Below, piece after piece: positions 25,513 to 34,592 of a stretch of DNA of 64,000 nt. Each line of letters begins with the position of its first letter. Position 1 is the stretch's first letter. The position numbers and the translations under genes are program-made. Origin of the DNA: Candidatus Rifleibacteriota bacterium (GTDB lineage Bacteria > Muiribacteriota > Ozemobacteria > Ozemobacterales > Ozemobacteraceae); the NCBI GenBank assembly GCA_015233155.1, contig JADFYG010000024.1, positions 1 to 64,000 of the forward strand, written 5' to 3'. Under the pieces are notes generated by a model. It was not told the DNA's origin. It searched no databases and saw nothing but the letters and a program-made list of their open reading frames with translations.

Positions 25513-25896
25513 ATGTCGAACCGCACAATACTTCTGGTCGAAGACAATCGCGATGATGAGTTTTTGACTTTGTGGATGCTCAAAAAAGCAGGATTCACAA
25601 ATATCACGATTGCCCGCGACGGTTCAGAGGCCTTGACCTTGCTGCATGGCAATAAATTACTGGGTATCAGAGAGGTCTGCGCACCAGACATTATTATCCT
25701 TGATCTTCAGCTTCCCAAGATCAGCGGCCTTGAAGTTCTTAGGGAAATCCGCAGTGACGAGCGGACAAAAGATATTGATGTATTCATACTGACCTCTTCA
25801 AATGATCCAAAAGACCGCAATGAATGCTGTGATCTTGGGGTAACAGCGTTCTTCTCCAAACCTCCTGATGAATCTATATTCCAGATTTTTTTATAA
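25513..25896 (+). CDS. Stand-alone response regulator (Rcp1-like REC)
   Basis: 127-residue single REC domain: acidic pair EDNRDDE, acceptor Asp in IIILDLQLPK, Thr/Ser switch LTSSN and the SKPP lysine. The spacing and the long loop after helix 2 (GNKLLGIREVCAPD) match Rcp1/phytochrome-type single-domain regulators that relay from membrane or phytochrome kinases. It lacks an output domain. It lies 12 bases after the REC-kinase and so belongs to that operon. Confidence 0.9.
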   Translation: MSNRTILLVEDNRDDEFLTLWMLKKAGFTNITIARDGSEALTLLHGNKLLGIREVCAPDIIILDLQLPKISGLEVLREIRSDERTKDIDVFILTSSNDPKDRNECCDLGVTAFFSKPPDESIFQIFL

Positions 25897-25959
25897 ATAC
25901 GTTGAGAACGGGATGATTTTCGGGCTATATTCGTTGTTGGTTATCGAAAGAGGTAGACA

Positions 25960-27153
25960 ATGAATAATAGTTCTCAGGATAGCGATTTTCTCAAAGAGCT
26001 GACAGTCCTTTACGTGGAAGACGAAAATGATACACGAGATCAGCTTGCCGAGATTTTGCGTCGGCGCGTTGGGACGCTGATAACTGCTAACAGCGGGCCA
26101 GCCGGCCTTGAGGCGTTTCGAGCAAAAAAGCCGCGCATGGTAATCACGGATATCCTGATGCCTTTGACCGACGGGCTTGTCATGGCCCAGGAAATCAGGT
26201 TTCTTGATCGAACCGTGCCGATCATCGTCACAACAGCATTTGAACGGACGGATTATTTGTTGCGTTCGATCGATGTCGGTATAGACAAGTATGTAATGAA
26301 ACCGGTAAGCATGGATCGGCTCAATGAGGCCCTGCTGGAGTGTGCACATCGTCTGCGTGCCGAAGATCTTCTCAGCCGACAACGGGAGCAGGAATCCGAA
26401 ATGAGACGCCTGGAAGCAATCAGCATCCTGGCCGATGGCATAGCCAGTGACTACAATAATCTGTTACAGGTGATCATGAGGCATATTGAACTTGCGAAAA
26501 AGGCTGCCGAGCCGGATAGCAAAGTTTTCAGACACATCCAGAATGCCGAGTTGCCATCAGAGCAAGCCCGGGAATTGAGCAAACGCCTGATGCTTCTCGC
26601 CGGCGGAGGATATGAATGTTTCCAGGTGGCGCATCTTGCGCCTGTCATTTCATCCGCGGTAGATGCGGCAATTCATGGTAACACTACCACTCACGGGTTC
26701 GTGAGCGCAGTAACCGCGTCGCTGAAAGGGAATAAAATCCGCCGGGAGTTCGACCTGCCCACAGATCTTCCGACTGTTGCTTTCGATGAATCACAAATGA
26801 GACTGGTATTTACTCACCTGACTCTTAATGCTGTCGAAGCAATGCGCTCCGAGGGAATTATCAGAGTTTCAGCGCAAGCCGCCACAATAACCGAAAAAGA
26901 CGAACTCCCTCTTAAACCTGGCAGCTACTTGAATATCACTTTTCGGGATACCGGCGTTGGAATCGCACCCGATAATCTGCCTAAAATCTTCGATCCATAC
27001 TTCAGCGCCAGAGAAAAGAACACCAGTAAGCGCCTGGGACTTGGTCTGGCCCTTTGTCGGGCTATTATAAGAAAACATGGGGGCATGATCACCGTGGAAT
27101 CCAAAAAGGGTGAAGGCGCAACTTTCCGAATACTGCTGCCGGTAAAAAGCTGA
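25960..27153 (+). CDS. REC-kinase hybrid lacking the phospho-accepting histidine
   Basis: 397 residues: REC (D64 in VITDILMPLTDG), linker, HisKA-like dimerisation helices and HATPase (NAVEAM, DTGVGIAPDNLPKIFDPYF, LGLGLALCRAI). The H-box reads GIASDYNNLLQ where GIAHDFNNLL is expected: residue 163 is Ser (codon AGT, 26446-26448). The ATP-binding half looks intact. So it may be a phosphatase, an ATP-gated scaffold or a REC-controlled pseudokinase. The REC half is a close paralogue of the 24331 gene, but the kinase half belongs to a different HisKA class. Start ATG with GAGGTAG. Confidence 0.88.
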   Translation: MNNSSQDSDFLKELTVLYVEDENDTRDQLAEILRRRVGTLITANSGPAGLEAFRAKKPRMVITDILMPLTDGLVMAQEIRFLDRTVPIIVTTAFERTDYLLRSIDVGIDKYVMKPVSMDRLNEALLECAHRLRAEDLLSRQREQESEMRRLEAISILADGIASDYNNLLQVIMRHIELAKKAAEPDSKVFRHIQNAELPSEQARELSKRLMLLAGGGYECFQVAHLAPVISSAVDAAIHGNTTTHGFVSAVTASLKGNKIRREFDLPTDLPTVAFDESQMRLVFTHLTLNAVEAMRSEGIIRVSAQAATITEKDELPLKPGSYLNITFRDTGVGIAPDNLPKIFDPYFSAREKNTSKRLGLGLALCRAIIRKHGGMITVESKKGEGATFRILLPVKS

Positions 27154-27184
27154 GCTCAGGGGATCTTCTCATTCCAGATGACAT

Positions 27185-27850
27185 TCAGGTGTTCTTCAGG
27201 GCATGGCGAACTGCGCATTCAATTAACTCTGCTGCCGATTTAATGCACAACTTTGTCTTTATGTGCTCGCGATGAGCATCAACCGTCTTTACACTCAGTT
27301 TCAATGTTTTTGCTATTTGCCTGGAACCATAACCCTGTCCGATGAAACGGAATACTTCAAACTCCCGGTCGCTGAGTTGTCGGATCAGTTCACATTCAAC
27401 AGGAGATTTTTCGTCCGAAGGCGCAGCGGCATGTTGTTTTTGTGTTTGGGCGCTGAAGTAGGAAGAGCCTTCAAGTACTGTGCGTATAGCGAAAAGCACG
27501 GTATCCATGGCTTCATGCTTCATGAGATACCCCTTGGCACCGGCACGATATGCCCGCTCTGAGCACATATCTTCGTCATGCATGGACATGACCAATACGC
27601 GCAGGTCTGGACATTTCTTCAGTAATTGTTTTGTCAATTCCAGGCCGTTGGGTCCTGTGAGTGAAATGTCGATGATTGCAAGGTCAGGTGAAGCTTCAAG
27701 TATGGCTGGCAATGCCTCGGCGCCGTCTGAAGCTTCTCCGCAGACGGTCAAATCTGATTCATGGTTTATGAGTCGCACAAAGCCATGGCGTACGATGGGA
27801 TGATCATCGACTATAAAAACCCGACGCTTGTGCAATGCGGACTCAGTCAT
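27185..27850 (-). CDS. NarL/FixJ-family response regulator
   Basis: 221 residues: REC (DDHPIVR, acceptor in LAIIDISLTG, MSMHDE, MKHEA) followed by a LuxR-type helix-turn-helix (LSDREFEVFRFIGQGYGSRQIAKTL...VKTVDAHREHIKTKL). It is the only DNA-binding output in the 22.6-27.9 kb signalling cluster. It is convergent with the pseudokinase gene and only 31 bases separate their ends, so it is the natural candidate target of those kinases. Confidence 0.93.
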   Translation of the reverse strand: MTESALHKRRVFIVDDHPIVRHGFVRLINHESDLTVCGEASDGAEALPAILEASPDLAIIDISLTGPNGLELTKQLLKKCPDLRVLVMSMHDEDMCSERAYRAGAKGYLMKHEAMDTVLFAIRTVLEGSSYFSAQTQKQHAAAPSDEKSPVECELIRQLSDREFEVFRFIGQGYGSRQIAKTLKLSVKTVDAHREHIKTKLCIKSAAELIECAVRHALKNT

Positions 27851-28172
27851 ACGATATACCTTTTGTAACGATAAAATATCCTCTCAGTGGCGTAATACTA
27901 TATATTCCATCTTTATTATAACCACTTATAGGATAATTGCAATCAAATAATACCAATTAATATGAGCAGCCTGCAAAATTCTGGTGGCGCCGCGAAGGAG
28001 CAGAACCCTGAGCTCCTGTTCGTAATAACGGCTGTTATAGGCGGATTGCGAAGATATCATATTGGAACGCTTTCATCATCGAAAATTAGCGCCATCTACG
28101 CATAAAAAGAAAATTGCCAAGCCTTCGGAAACGGGAGTATACTCCGCTCATATCCGAGTGGAGGTAGTGATC
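27851..28172 (+). other. Intergenic region between narL-type regulator and folD
   Basis: 322 bases with no gene. It is divergent space for the regulator and folD. It contains a weak stem GGAGC/GCTCC near 28000-28016 and the folD promoter (28114-28143). A longer reading frame starting at 28062 would begin upstream of this promoter and is rejected. Confidence 0.4.
28114..28143 (+). promoter_or_regulatory. Promoter of folD with palindrome over the -10 box
   Basis: TTGCCA (28114-28119) and TATACT (28138-28143) each match the sigma-70 consensus at five of six positions, with an 18-base spacer. The -10 sits inside the perfect palindrome GGAGTATACTCC (28134-28145), a possible operator. GGAGG and ATG follow at suitable distance. 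Confidence 0.5.
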
Positions 28173-29066
28173 ATGGCGCAACTGCTTGATGGTCTGCGTG
28201 TTTCTGCCGAAATTCGCGAAGCCGTTCGTGTAGAGACAGCCGCTCTATCGGCTTCAGGGAAGCCTGTTCCCGGGCTTGCGGTCGTGCTTGTCGGCGAAGA
28301 TCCGGCGTCCCGTGTCTACGTAGGTCGTAAAAAGAAAGCATGCCAGGAGGTCGGGTTTCACTCGCTCGAACTCAAGCTGTCGGCCGAAACAACGCAATCC
28401 GATCTTTTGGCAAGAGTGTCAGAGCTTAACCACGATTCTCATATTCACGGAATTCTCGTTCAAATGCCTTTGCCCGCCCACATAGATGAGCATAAAATAA
28501 TAGAAGCGATCGATCCGAGAAAAGACGTCGACGGATTTCATCCCATAAATGTCGGCAAGCTGCTCCAGGGCGTTGATGGCACAATCTCCTGCACACCAGG
28601 TGGCGTTATCGAACTGTTGCACCGCTACAGGATCGAGCTGAAAGGTAAAAAGGCGCTAGTGATCGGTCGCAGCAATATAGTCGGAAAACCCATGGCTGTC
28701 CTGCTGATTCGCGAAAATGCTACGGTAACGATAGCACACTCGCATACGAAGAACCTGGAGGCCGAGATAAAAGCTTCCGACATTATTGTCGCTGCCATCG
28801 GAAAGCCTCGCATGATCAGGGGCGAGTGGATAAAACAAGGCGCGGTGGTCGTAGACATTGGAATGAACCAGATCGAAGATCTTACGACTGAAAAAAAGAC
28901 GCGTCTCGTCGGAGATGTCGATTTCGAAACGGCGCGCGAACGCGCGTCTTTCATCACTCCGGTTCCGGGCGGCATCGGACCAATGACCATTGCGATGTTG
29001 CTTTCCAATACGCTTAAAGCTTACAAAACGCTGACTAACTCCCCTACCCCGTTATCGGCCTTATAA
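28173..29066 (+). CDS. folD: Methylenetetrahydrofolate dehydrogenase/cyclohydrolase
   Basis: 297 residues, the usual FolD length. It interconverts 5,10-methylene-THF, methenyl-THF and 10-formyl-THF with NAD(P). Motifs: YVGRKKKACQEVGF (catalytic Lys), PLPAHIDEHKI, DVDGFHPINVGKL, GRSNIVGKP and TPVPGGIGPMTI. The ATG at 28173 has GGAGG upstream; residues upstream in the same frame are non-conserved. Three bases separate it from the aminotransferase gene, and it heads the one-carbon cluster. Confidence 0.95.
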   Translation: MAQLLDGLRVSAEIREAVRVETAALSASGKPVPGLAVVLVGEDPASRVYVGRKKKACQEVGFHSLELKLSAETTQSDLLARVSELNHDSHIHGILVQMPLPAHIDEHKIIEAIDPRKDVDGFHPINVGKLLQGVDGTISCTPGGVIELLHRYRIELKGKKALVIGRSNIVGKPMAVLLIRENATVTIAHSHTKNLEAEIKASDIIVAAIGKPRMIRGEWIKQGAVVVDIGMNQIEDLTTEKKTRLVGDVDFETARERASFITPVPGGIGPMTIAMLLSNTLKAYKTLTNSPTPLSAL

Positions 29067-29069
29067 ACC

Positions 29070-30227
29070 ATGGATCAGAACATTCTTTTAATGACGCCGG
29101 GACCGGTCACTATCGAGTCTGATGTGCTTCTGGCCGGTGCGCATCCTTTGCGCCACCATCGCAGCAGGGAGTTTGGGCAGCTGTATTCAGATTGCATAGA
29201 GCGCCTGAAAAGAATTTTCCGAACGCAACAACGTCTTTATCTGACAACTTCCTCAGGTACTGGCGTCATGGAAGCCGCTATCGCCAACCATTTTTCACCA
29301 GGCGATTCCATTTTGATCATAGAAACCGGCAAATTCGGAGAACGTTTTACTGAAATTGCCCGCGCTTTCAAGCTTAATGTGATTCCGCTCAAATACCCAT
29401 GGGGACATCGTGCCAGGGCAGAAGACATAGCCCGTGAACTCGACAGAAATCCTTTGATCAGGGGCGTCACGGTCACGTTCAATGAAACTTCGACGGGCGT
29501 TTACAACGATCCGACACCCATCGGAAAACTCATAAAAGAGCGCCCTGACGTAATTTTTATCCTGGACGGAGTTTCCGGCTTCGGTGCTCTGCCCTTCGAC
29601 ATGGACGGATGCAACGTCGATGTCGCCATATCGGCCTCTCATAAAGGTTTTTTATCACCACCTGGGATTGGTATGATAGCACAGTCCGATAAGGCTTTTG
29701 CGCGCATGGAAAAAACCGAATGTCACGGTTACTACTTCGATCTCAAGCATTATGTCAGGAATCAGGCTTTGCCGTTGCCTGGCTATCCATGGACTCCGGC
29801 GATTTCGGTTATGTTTTCACTACATTCGGCTCTCGAAAAAATCGAAGCGAAAGGAGTCGACTCGATATGCTCACATTATCATCGACTTGCCGAAGGCTTG
29901 CGGGCAGCTGTCGAGGCTATGGGACTCCGAATATTCACACAGCCGGATGCGCGTTCCGACGTACTAACGGTCATCGAAGCCCCGCCGGGCATTCCCCCAT
30001 CCAAGATTGTTAAAGAAATGTATGACTCATACTCCATAATGATCGCTACTGGCCAGGGTGAGATCACCGGTTCGGTGTTTCGCATCGCCACTATTGGCGC
30101 GATAGGAGAACGCGACATGATCGGCACGGTCGGTTCGCTTGAGCTCGTCCTGAGGAAGCTTGGCCATCTGAAAGAGGCGGGTCACGGCGTTGCCGCGATG
30201 CTTGACGTATTTGCACATTCTGCATAA
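29070..30227 (+). CDS. Class V aminotransferase, serine/alanine-glyoxylate type
   Basis: 385 residues, fold-type I PLP enzyme. TPGPVTI at the start, SGTGVMEAAIAN, the aspartate in ILDGVSGFGALP and the PLP lysine K192 in SASHKGF are characteristic of alanine-glyoxylate/serine-pyruvate/serine-glyoxylate aminotransferases. It would make glycine from glyoxylate or deaminate serine. Its position between folD and gcvT supports a role in glycine/serine/glyoxylate exchange. The exact amino donor is not readable; phosphonate-type class V enzymes are less likely in this context. Confidence 0.85.
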   Translation: MDQNILLMTPGPVTIESDVLLAGAHPLRHHRSREFGQLYSDCIERLKRIFRTQQRLYLTTSSGTGVMEAAIANHFSPGDSILIIETGKFGERFTEIARAFKLNVIPLKYPWGHRARAEDIARELDRNPLIRGVTVTFNETSTGVYNDPTPIGKLIKERPDVIFILDGVSGFGALPFDMDGCNVDVAISASHKGFLSPPGIGMIAQSDKAFARMEKTECHGYYFDLKHYVRNQALPLPGYPWTPAISVMFSLHSALEKIEAKGVDSICSHYHRLAEGLRAAVEAMGLRIFTQPDARSDVLTVIEAPPGIPPSKIVKEMYDSYSIMIATGQGEITGSVFRIATIGAIGERDMIGTVGSLELVLRKLGHLKEAGHGVAAMLDVFAHSA

Positions 30228-30408
30228 CCGATACTGTGTCGAAAATATTTTCTTGCAAATTCTGTATGAAATGATAAAGAATGTCTGTCTGAAAAAACCG
30301 CTGAATCTCAACGCATGAAGATTCTGTCGGTTCGGTCGGGTTTGCTGGTATCCTTTCTGAAAACGTGGTAAATGATTGGAAAACGGTAGGAACAAGGAGC
30401 TTAACAGA

Positions 30409-31503
30409 ATGAAAAAGACACCGTTGTGTGCCGTTCATGAAGCGTTGGGGGCCCGAATGGTCGAGTTCGGAGGCTGGTATATGCCGGTCCAGTATTCATC
30501 GATTATCGACGAACATCAGGCGGTTCGGACAAAAGTCGGCCTGTTTGATCTGTTCCATATGGGCGAGTTCTGGCTGAATGGACCGACTGCTATGAAGACG
30601 CTCCAGAAGATAGTTTGCCAGGATATAGAAGCTTTATCGGATCGTCAGATCGCTTATACTCCGATGTGTCGTCCGGACGGAACGATTATTGACGATCTGC
30701 TCGTCTATCGCTGGAGCATGAACAAGTATCTGCTCGTAGTAAACGCTTCGAACATCGACAAGGATTTCCGCTGGATCGAGTCACAGCTCGAGGGAAATGT
30801 GAAGCTCGAGAATCGTTCCAGTACTATGGGCCTGATTGCAATTCAAGGGCCGTTTGCCCAGGAGATATTGCAGAAACTGACTCGTCAGAATCTGAAGGCC
30901 ATCAAGTATTACTGGTTCACCGGCGGCAAGGTCAAAGGGATAGAATGCATAATCAGTCGCACCGGATACACCGGAGAGGACGGCTTCGAATTATATTTTG
31001 AGCATGAGCATTGTGAAATACTCTGGAAAAACCTGATGGAAGCCGGAAAGGATTACGGCATCAAACCGATAGGTCTCGGCGCGCGTGACACGCTGCGTCT
31101 TGAGGCGCGACTGATGTTATACGGTAACGATATTCATGATTCCACAACTCCGATCGAGGCTAATCTCGATTGGACAGTGAAAATGGCAAAGGGACCATTT
31201 ACCGGCTCCGATATCCTGAAGAAACAAAAGGAAAGCGGTGTTCAAAAAACACTTGTCGGATTTGAACTCGACAAGGGACCGGCTGCCCGGCATGGATATA
31301 CTATTTTCAAGAATGGCAAAAAGATCGGCGAGGTCACATCCGGAACCTTCTCCCCTACCCTTCAGAAAAACATAGGCTTGGGCTATGTCACCCCTGACTT
31401 GAAAGCCATCGGATCGACATTCGATATCGATATTCGCGGGAAAATGTACAAGGCAACCGTCATTCCAACGCCATTTTACATGCGGCCAGGCCAGAAGAAA
31501 TAA
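30409..31503 (+). CDS. gcvT: Glycine cleavage system T-protein (aminomethyltransferase)
   Basis: 364 residues. It transfers the aminomethyl carbon from lipoyl-H-protein to THF, giving methylene-THF and ammonia. Family hallmarks: [49 protein letters not shown] and SGTFSPT. The ATG at 30409 has AAGGAGC upstream; the longer frame adds 11 non-conserved residues. No glycine riboswitch consensus is seen in the 180-base gap before it. glyA follows after two bases. Confidence 0.95.
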   Translation: MKKTPLCAVHEALGARMVEFGGWYMPVQYSSIIDEHQAVRTKVGLFDLFHMGEFWLNGPTAMKTLQKIVCQDIEALSDRQIAYTPMCRPDGTIIDDLLVYRWSMNKYLLVVNASNIDKDFRWIESQLEGNVKLENRSSTMGLIAIQGPFAQEILQKLTRQNLKAIKYYWFTGGKVKGIECIISRTGYTGEDGFELYFEHEHCEILWKNLMEAGKDYGIKPIGLGARDTLRLEARLMLYGNDIHDSTTPIEANLDWTVKMAKGPFTGSDILKKQKESGVQKTLVGFELDKGPAARHGYTIFKNGKKIGEVTSGTFSPTLQKNIGLGYVTPDLKAIGSTFDIDIRGKMYKATVIPTPFYMRPGQKK

Positions 31504-31505
31504 TC

Positions 31506-32741
31506 ATGAACAGATTGAAAACATTTGACCCCGAGATCTTCAACATAATCGCACACGAACGATCACGGCAAATGAACGGAATCGAGTTGATCGCCTCCGA
31601 AAATTTCGTCTCTGAAGCCGTTCTCGAAGCCCTTGGATCAGTTCTCACAAACAAGTATGCCGAAGGATATCCCGCGAAACGCTACTATGGTGGTTGTGAA
31701 GTTGTAGATCAGGCCGAAGATCTTGCTCGTGACCGCGTGAAGAAGATTTTTGGCGCCGAGCACGCGAATGTACAACCTCATTCCGGAAGCCAGGCCAACA
31801 TGGCCGTCTATCTTACGGCATTGAAGGCTGGCGATACCTATATGGGAATGAGCCTCCAAAACGGCGGCCATCTCACTCACGGAAGCCCGGTCAATTTCAG
31901 CGGAATACTATATAAGTGTATTCCATATGGCGTCGATGAAAAAAGCGAAACCATCGATTATGACAAGCTGGAAGAGCTGGCGATTGAACACAAACCCAAA
32001 ATGATCATGGCGGGTGCCTCTGCCTATCCGCGAATAATTGATTTTGAGCGTTTCCGCAAGATCTGTGATATGGTCGGTGCCCTGCTGTGTGTCGATATGG
32101 CGCATATTGCGGGTCTTGTTGCGGCAGGGTTGCATCCGAGTCCGGTTCCATACGCCGAGTTTGTGACGAGCACGACACACAAGACATTACGCGGTCCGCG
32201 CGGCGGCTTGATCCTGTGTCGCGAAAAGTATGCCAAAGCCATTGATAAAGCCATCTTCCCTGGTCTGCAGGGTGGCCCGCTCATGCATGTCATCGCGGCG
32301 AAGGCAGTAGCCTTCAAGGAAGCTCTCGAGCCGAGTTTCAAGGATTATCAGAAGAAGATAATAGAAAATTCGAAAGCTCTTGCCGAAGCTTTGATCAGCA
32401 AGGGACTCCGCCTCATCTCCGGCGGCACCGATAATCATCTCATGCTGGTAGACCTTCGCAGCAAGAATGTCACCGGCAAACTTGCCGAAGCCGCTCTGGA
32501 CAAAGCGGGCATTACGGCCAACAAAAATACGATTCCGAATGATCCGCAGTCGCCATTTATTACCTCCGGACTCCGCCTGGGAACTCCCGCCGTCACGACG
32601 CGCGGCATGGGCCCGGCGGAGATGAAGGAAATAGCCGGCCTGCTCGATGAGGTACTGACCCGGCCCGAGGATGCAGCCGTGATAGATGGTGTGAAAAAGA
32701 AGGTCGATACGTTGTGCAGAAAATTCCCTTTCTACACATGA
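31506..32741 (+). CDS. glyA: Serine hydroxymethyltransferase
   Basis: 411 residues. Converts serine and THF to glycine and methylene-THF. PLP lysine K226 in [42 protein letters not shown] and [13 protein letters not shown] are all in place. Located between gcvT and gcvH so that one transcript can couple serine to the glycine cleavage complex. A REP-like hairpin follows the stop. Confidence 0.97.
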   Translation: MNRLKTFDPEIFNIIAHERSRQMNGIELIASENFVSEAVLEALGSVLTNKYAEGYPAKRYYGGCEVVDQAEDLARDRVKKIFGAEHANVQPHSGSQANMAVYLTALKAGDTYMGMSLQNGGHLTHGSPVNFSGILYKCIPYGVDEKSETIDYDKLEELAIEHKPKMIMAGASAYPRIIDFERFRKICDMVGALLCVDMAHIAGLVAAGLHPSPVPYAEFVTSTTHKTLRGPRGGLILCREKYAKAIDKAIFPGLQGGPLMHVIAAKAVAFKEALEPSFKDYQKKIIENSKALAEALISKGLRLISGGTDNHLMLVDLRSKNVTGKLAEAALDKAGITANKNTIPNDPQSPFITSGLRLGTPAVTTRGMGPAEMKEIAGLLDEVLTRPEDAAVIDGVKKKVDTLCRKFPFYT

Positions 32742-32756
32742 TATGTCGTTATAAAT

Positions 32757-32781
32757 GTAAGGGCGGGTTTCAACCCCACCC
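32757..32781. repeat. REP-like element (GTAA head) between glyA and gcvH
   Basis: GTAA (32757-32760) followed by a hairpin GGGcGGGTT/AACCCcaCCC. It may act as an RNA-processing or attenuation point inside the gcv operon. Confidence 0.45.
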
Positions 32782-32852
32782 CTTCATGAATGCCTGCGGT
32801 TAATAAATATAATTCAATCCATTTTGTATAAATATTAAAGGAGCTTACATCA

Positions 32853-33239
32853 ATGAACCCGACGAACTGTAAATATACCAAAGATCATGAATGGGCCCGC
32901 ATCGAGGGCAAGATTGCCATAATAGGAATCAGTGAATTCGCGAGCAAACAACTGGGCGATGTTGTTTTCGTCGACGTGCCTCAGGTTGGCACTGAGCTTG
33001 TTAAGGGTAAAACTCTTGGCGTGGTCGAATCGGTGAAGACTGTTTCCGACATTTTCGCTCCGCTGAGCGGCAAGGTAATTGAGAGAAATGCAGCGCTGGA
33101 AGGCGAACCTGCAAAAGTCAATGAAGATCCGTTCGGCTCCGGCTGGATGATCAAGATAGAGCTGTCAGATCCTGGCGAAGTATCTGATCTGATGGATGTT
33201 AAAGAATACGAAGAGCATTGCGCGCACAGCGAGCATTGA
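32853..33239 (+). CDS. gcvH: Glycine cleavage system H-protein
   Basis: 128 residues, normal length. Carries the lipoyl arm: K62 in GVVESVKTVSDI is the lipoylation site, in the conserved hairpin before APLSG. ATG with AAAGGAG upstream. Shuttles intermediates between P-, T- and L-proteins. Ten bases before gcvPA. Confidence 0.97.
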   Translation: MNPTNCKYTKDHEWARIEGKIAIIGISEFASKQLGDVVFVDVPQVGTELVKGKTLGVVESVKTVSDIFAPLSGKVIERNAALEGEPAKVNEDPFGSGWMIKIELSDPGEVSDLMDVKEYEEHCAHSEH

Positions 33240-33248
33240 TACTTAACT

Positions 33249-34592
33249 ATGGCTAATTATCTTCCCAATACACCTGAAGAAGTTAAACAAATGCTGGCGA
33301 CCATAGGGGTCCCGGATATAGAAGAACTGTTCCGAGAGATACCTGCGTCCATGCGGTTAAATCGGCCCCTGGATTTACCCGAGGGGTTATCTGAAGCGGA
33401 GACGGCGCAAAAGCTTCAGGATTTGTCTGAACAGAATTTCGGGGCCGATGAACTGTCATGTTTTATAGGCGCAGGCATATATGATCACCGCATTCCCCTG
33501 GTGTTGAACCACCTTCTGTTGCGGGGCGATTTTTTCACCGCCTATACGCCTTACCAAGCCGAGATTGCTCAGGGAACCCTTCAGGCGATCTACGAGTATC
33601 AGAGTCTGATGTGCGAGCTTACAGGCATGGATATCGCCAATGCGTCCATGTACGAAGGTGCTACCGCCTTTGCGGAAGCGGCTAATATGGCCCTGGTTCA
33701 TACAAACCGCAAGAAGCTGGTGGTTCTCGAGACGGTCCATCCTGAATACCGTGCGGTTACTGAAGGGCTCGTCAGGCATCTGGGCGTTGATGTTGTCACG
33801 CTGCAGGTCGAAGACGGCGTGATCGACGCAACACGGGTCGCCGAGGCCGTAGATGGAAATACCGCTGCGGTGATGTTGCAGTATCCGAATTTCTTCGGGT
33901 GCCTTGAAGATGTAGCGGCTATCTGTGCGATAGCTAAAAAGGCAGGCGCTCTTAGCATCGTTTCCACATATCCTGTGGCGCTAGGTATATTAACGCCGCC
34001 GGGTGAATTCGGCGCTGATATTGTAACCGGAGAGGGGCAATCGCTCGGCATACCCATGGGATTTGGCGGTCCCTCGCTTGGTTTCATGGCCGTGCGTGAT
34101 CCCCTTATGCGGAAGATTCCCGGACGCATCTCCGGCTGCACACTCGACAATCGTGGTCAGCGCGGCTTCGTTCTGACTCTGCAGGCGCGCGAGCAGCATA
34201 TCCGCAGAGAGAAAGCGAGTTCCAATATATGTTCAAACCAGGCGCTCATGGCTTTGAACGCAACCATATACATGGCACTGCTCGGCCGGGAGGGCATGCG
34301 TGAAGTCGCATCTCACTCGATGCAAAAGGCGCACCACCTGAAAAAGGAGTTGTCTAAACTCACAGGCGTGCAAATTCCATTCAGCGCCCCCTTCTTCAAT
34401 GAGTTCGTTATTCAGGTGCCGAATGCCGCAAAAGTCCTCAAGAAGCTGGAAAGCGAAGGCATTCTCGGCGGCTTTTTACTCGAGACTTTTTATCCGCGCT
34501 TCAAGAATCATATTCTCGTGGCGGTGACTGAAAAACGTACAATTGAAGAAATGGATTTGTACAAGCACCTTCTTGGAGGGCTGAGCGCATGA
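33249..34592 (+). CDS. gcvPA: Glycine dehydrogenase (decarboxylating) subunit 1
   Basis: 447 residues, the usual size of the N-terminal half-type subunit in bacteria with a split P-protein. Seen: FLGAG-like [43 protein letters not shown]...[11 protein letters not shown] and [19 protein letters not shown]. It forms an alpha2beta2 complex with GcvPB. Its stop overlaps the gcvPB start by four bases (ATGA). Confidence 0.96.
   Translation: MANYLPNTPEEVKQMLATIGVPDIEELFREIPASMRLNRPLDLPEGLSEAETAQKLQDLSEQNFGADELSCFIGAGIYDHRIPLVLNHLLLRGDFFTAYTPYQAEIAQGTLQAIYEYQSLMCELTGMDIANASMYEGATAFAEAANMALVHTNRKKLVVLETVHPEYRAVTEGLVRHLGVDVVTLQVEDGVIDATRVAEAVDGNTAAVMLQYPNFFGCLEDVAAICAIAKKAGALSIVSTYPVALGILTPPGEFGADIVTGEGQSLGIPMGFGGPSLGFMAVRDPLMRKIPGRISGCTLDNRGQRGFVLTLQAREQHIRREKASSNICSNQALMALNATIYMALLGREGMREVASHSMQKAHHLKKELSKLTGVQIPFSAPFFNEFVIQVPNAAKVLKKLESEGILGGFLLETFYPRFKNHILVAVTEKRTIEEMDLYKHLLGGLSA

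Noticed and set aside
28062-28172. Longer N-terminus for FolD
   Set aside because: The extra residues are not family-like, and a promoter and GGAGG-ATG lie within this stretch.
30290-30360. tRNA-like arms (GGTTCGGTC) before gcvT
   Set aside because: No acceptor or anticodon stem can be drawn around them.
30228-30408. Glycine riboswitch before gcvT
   Set aside because: No conserved glycine-aptamer core strings are visible on reading; a covariance search would be decisive.
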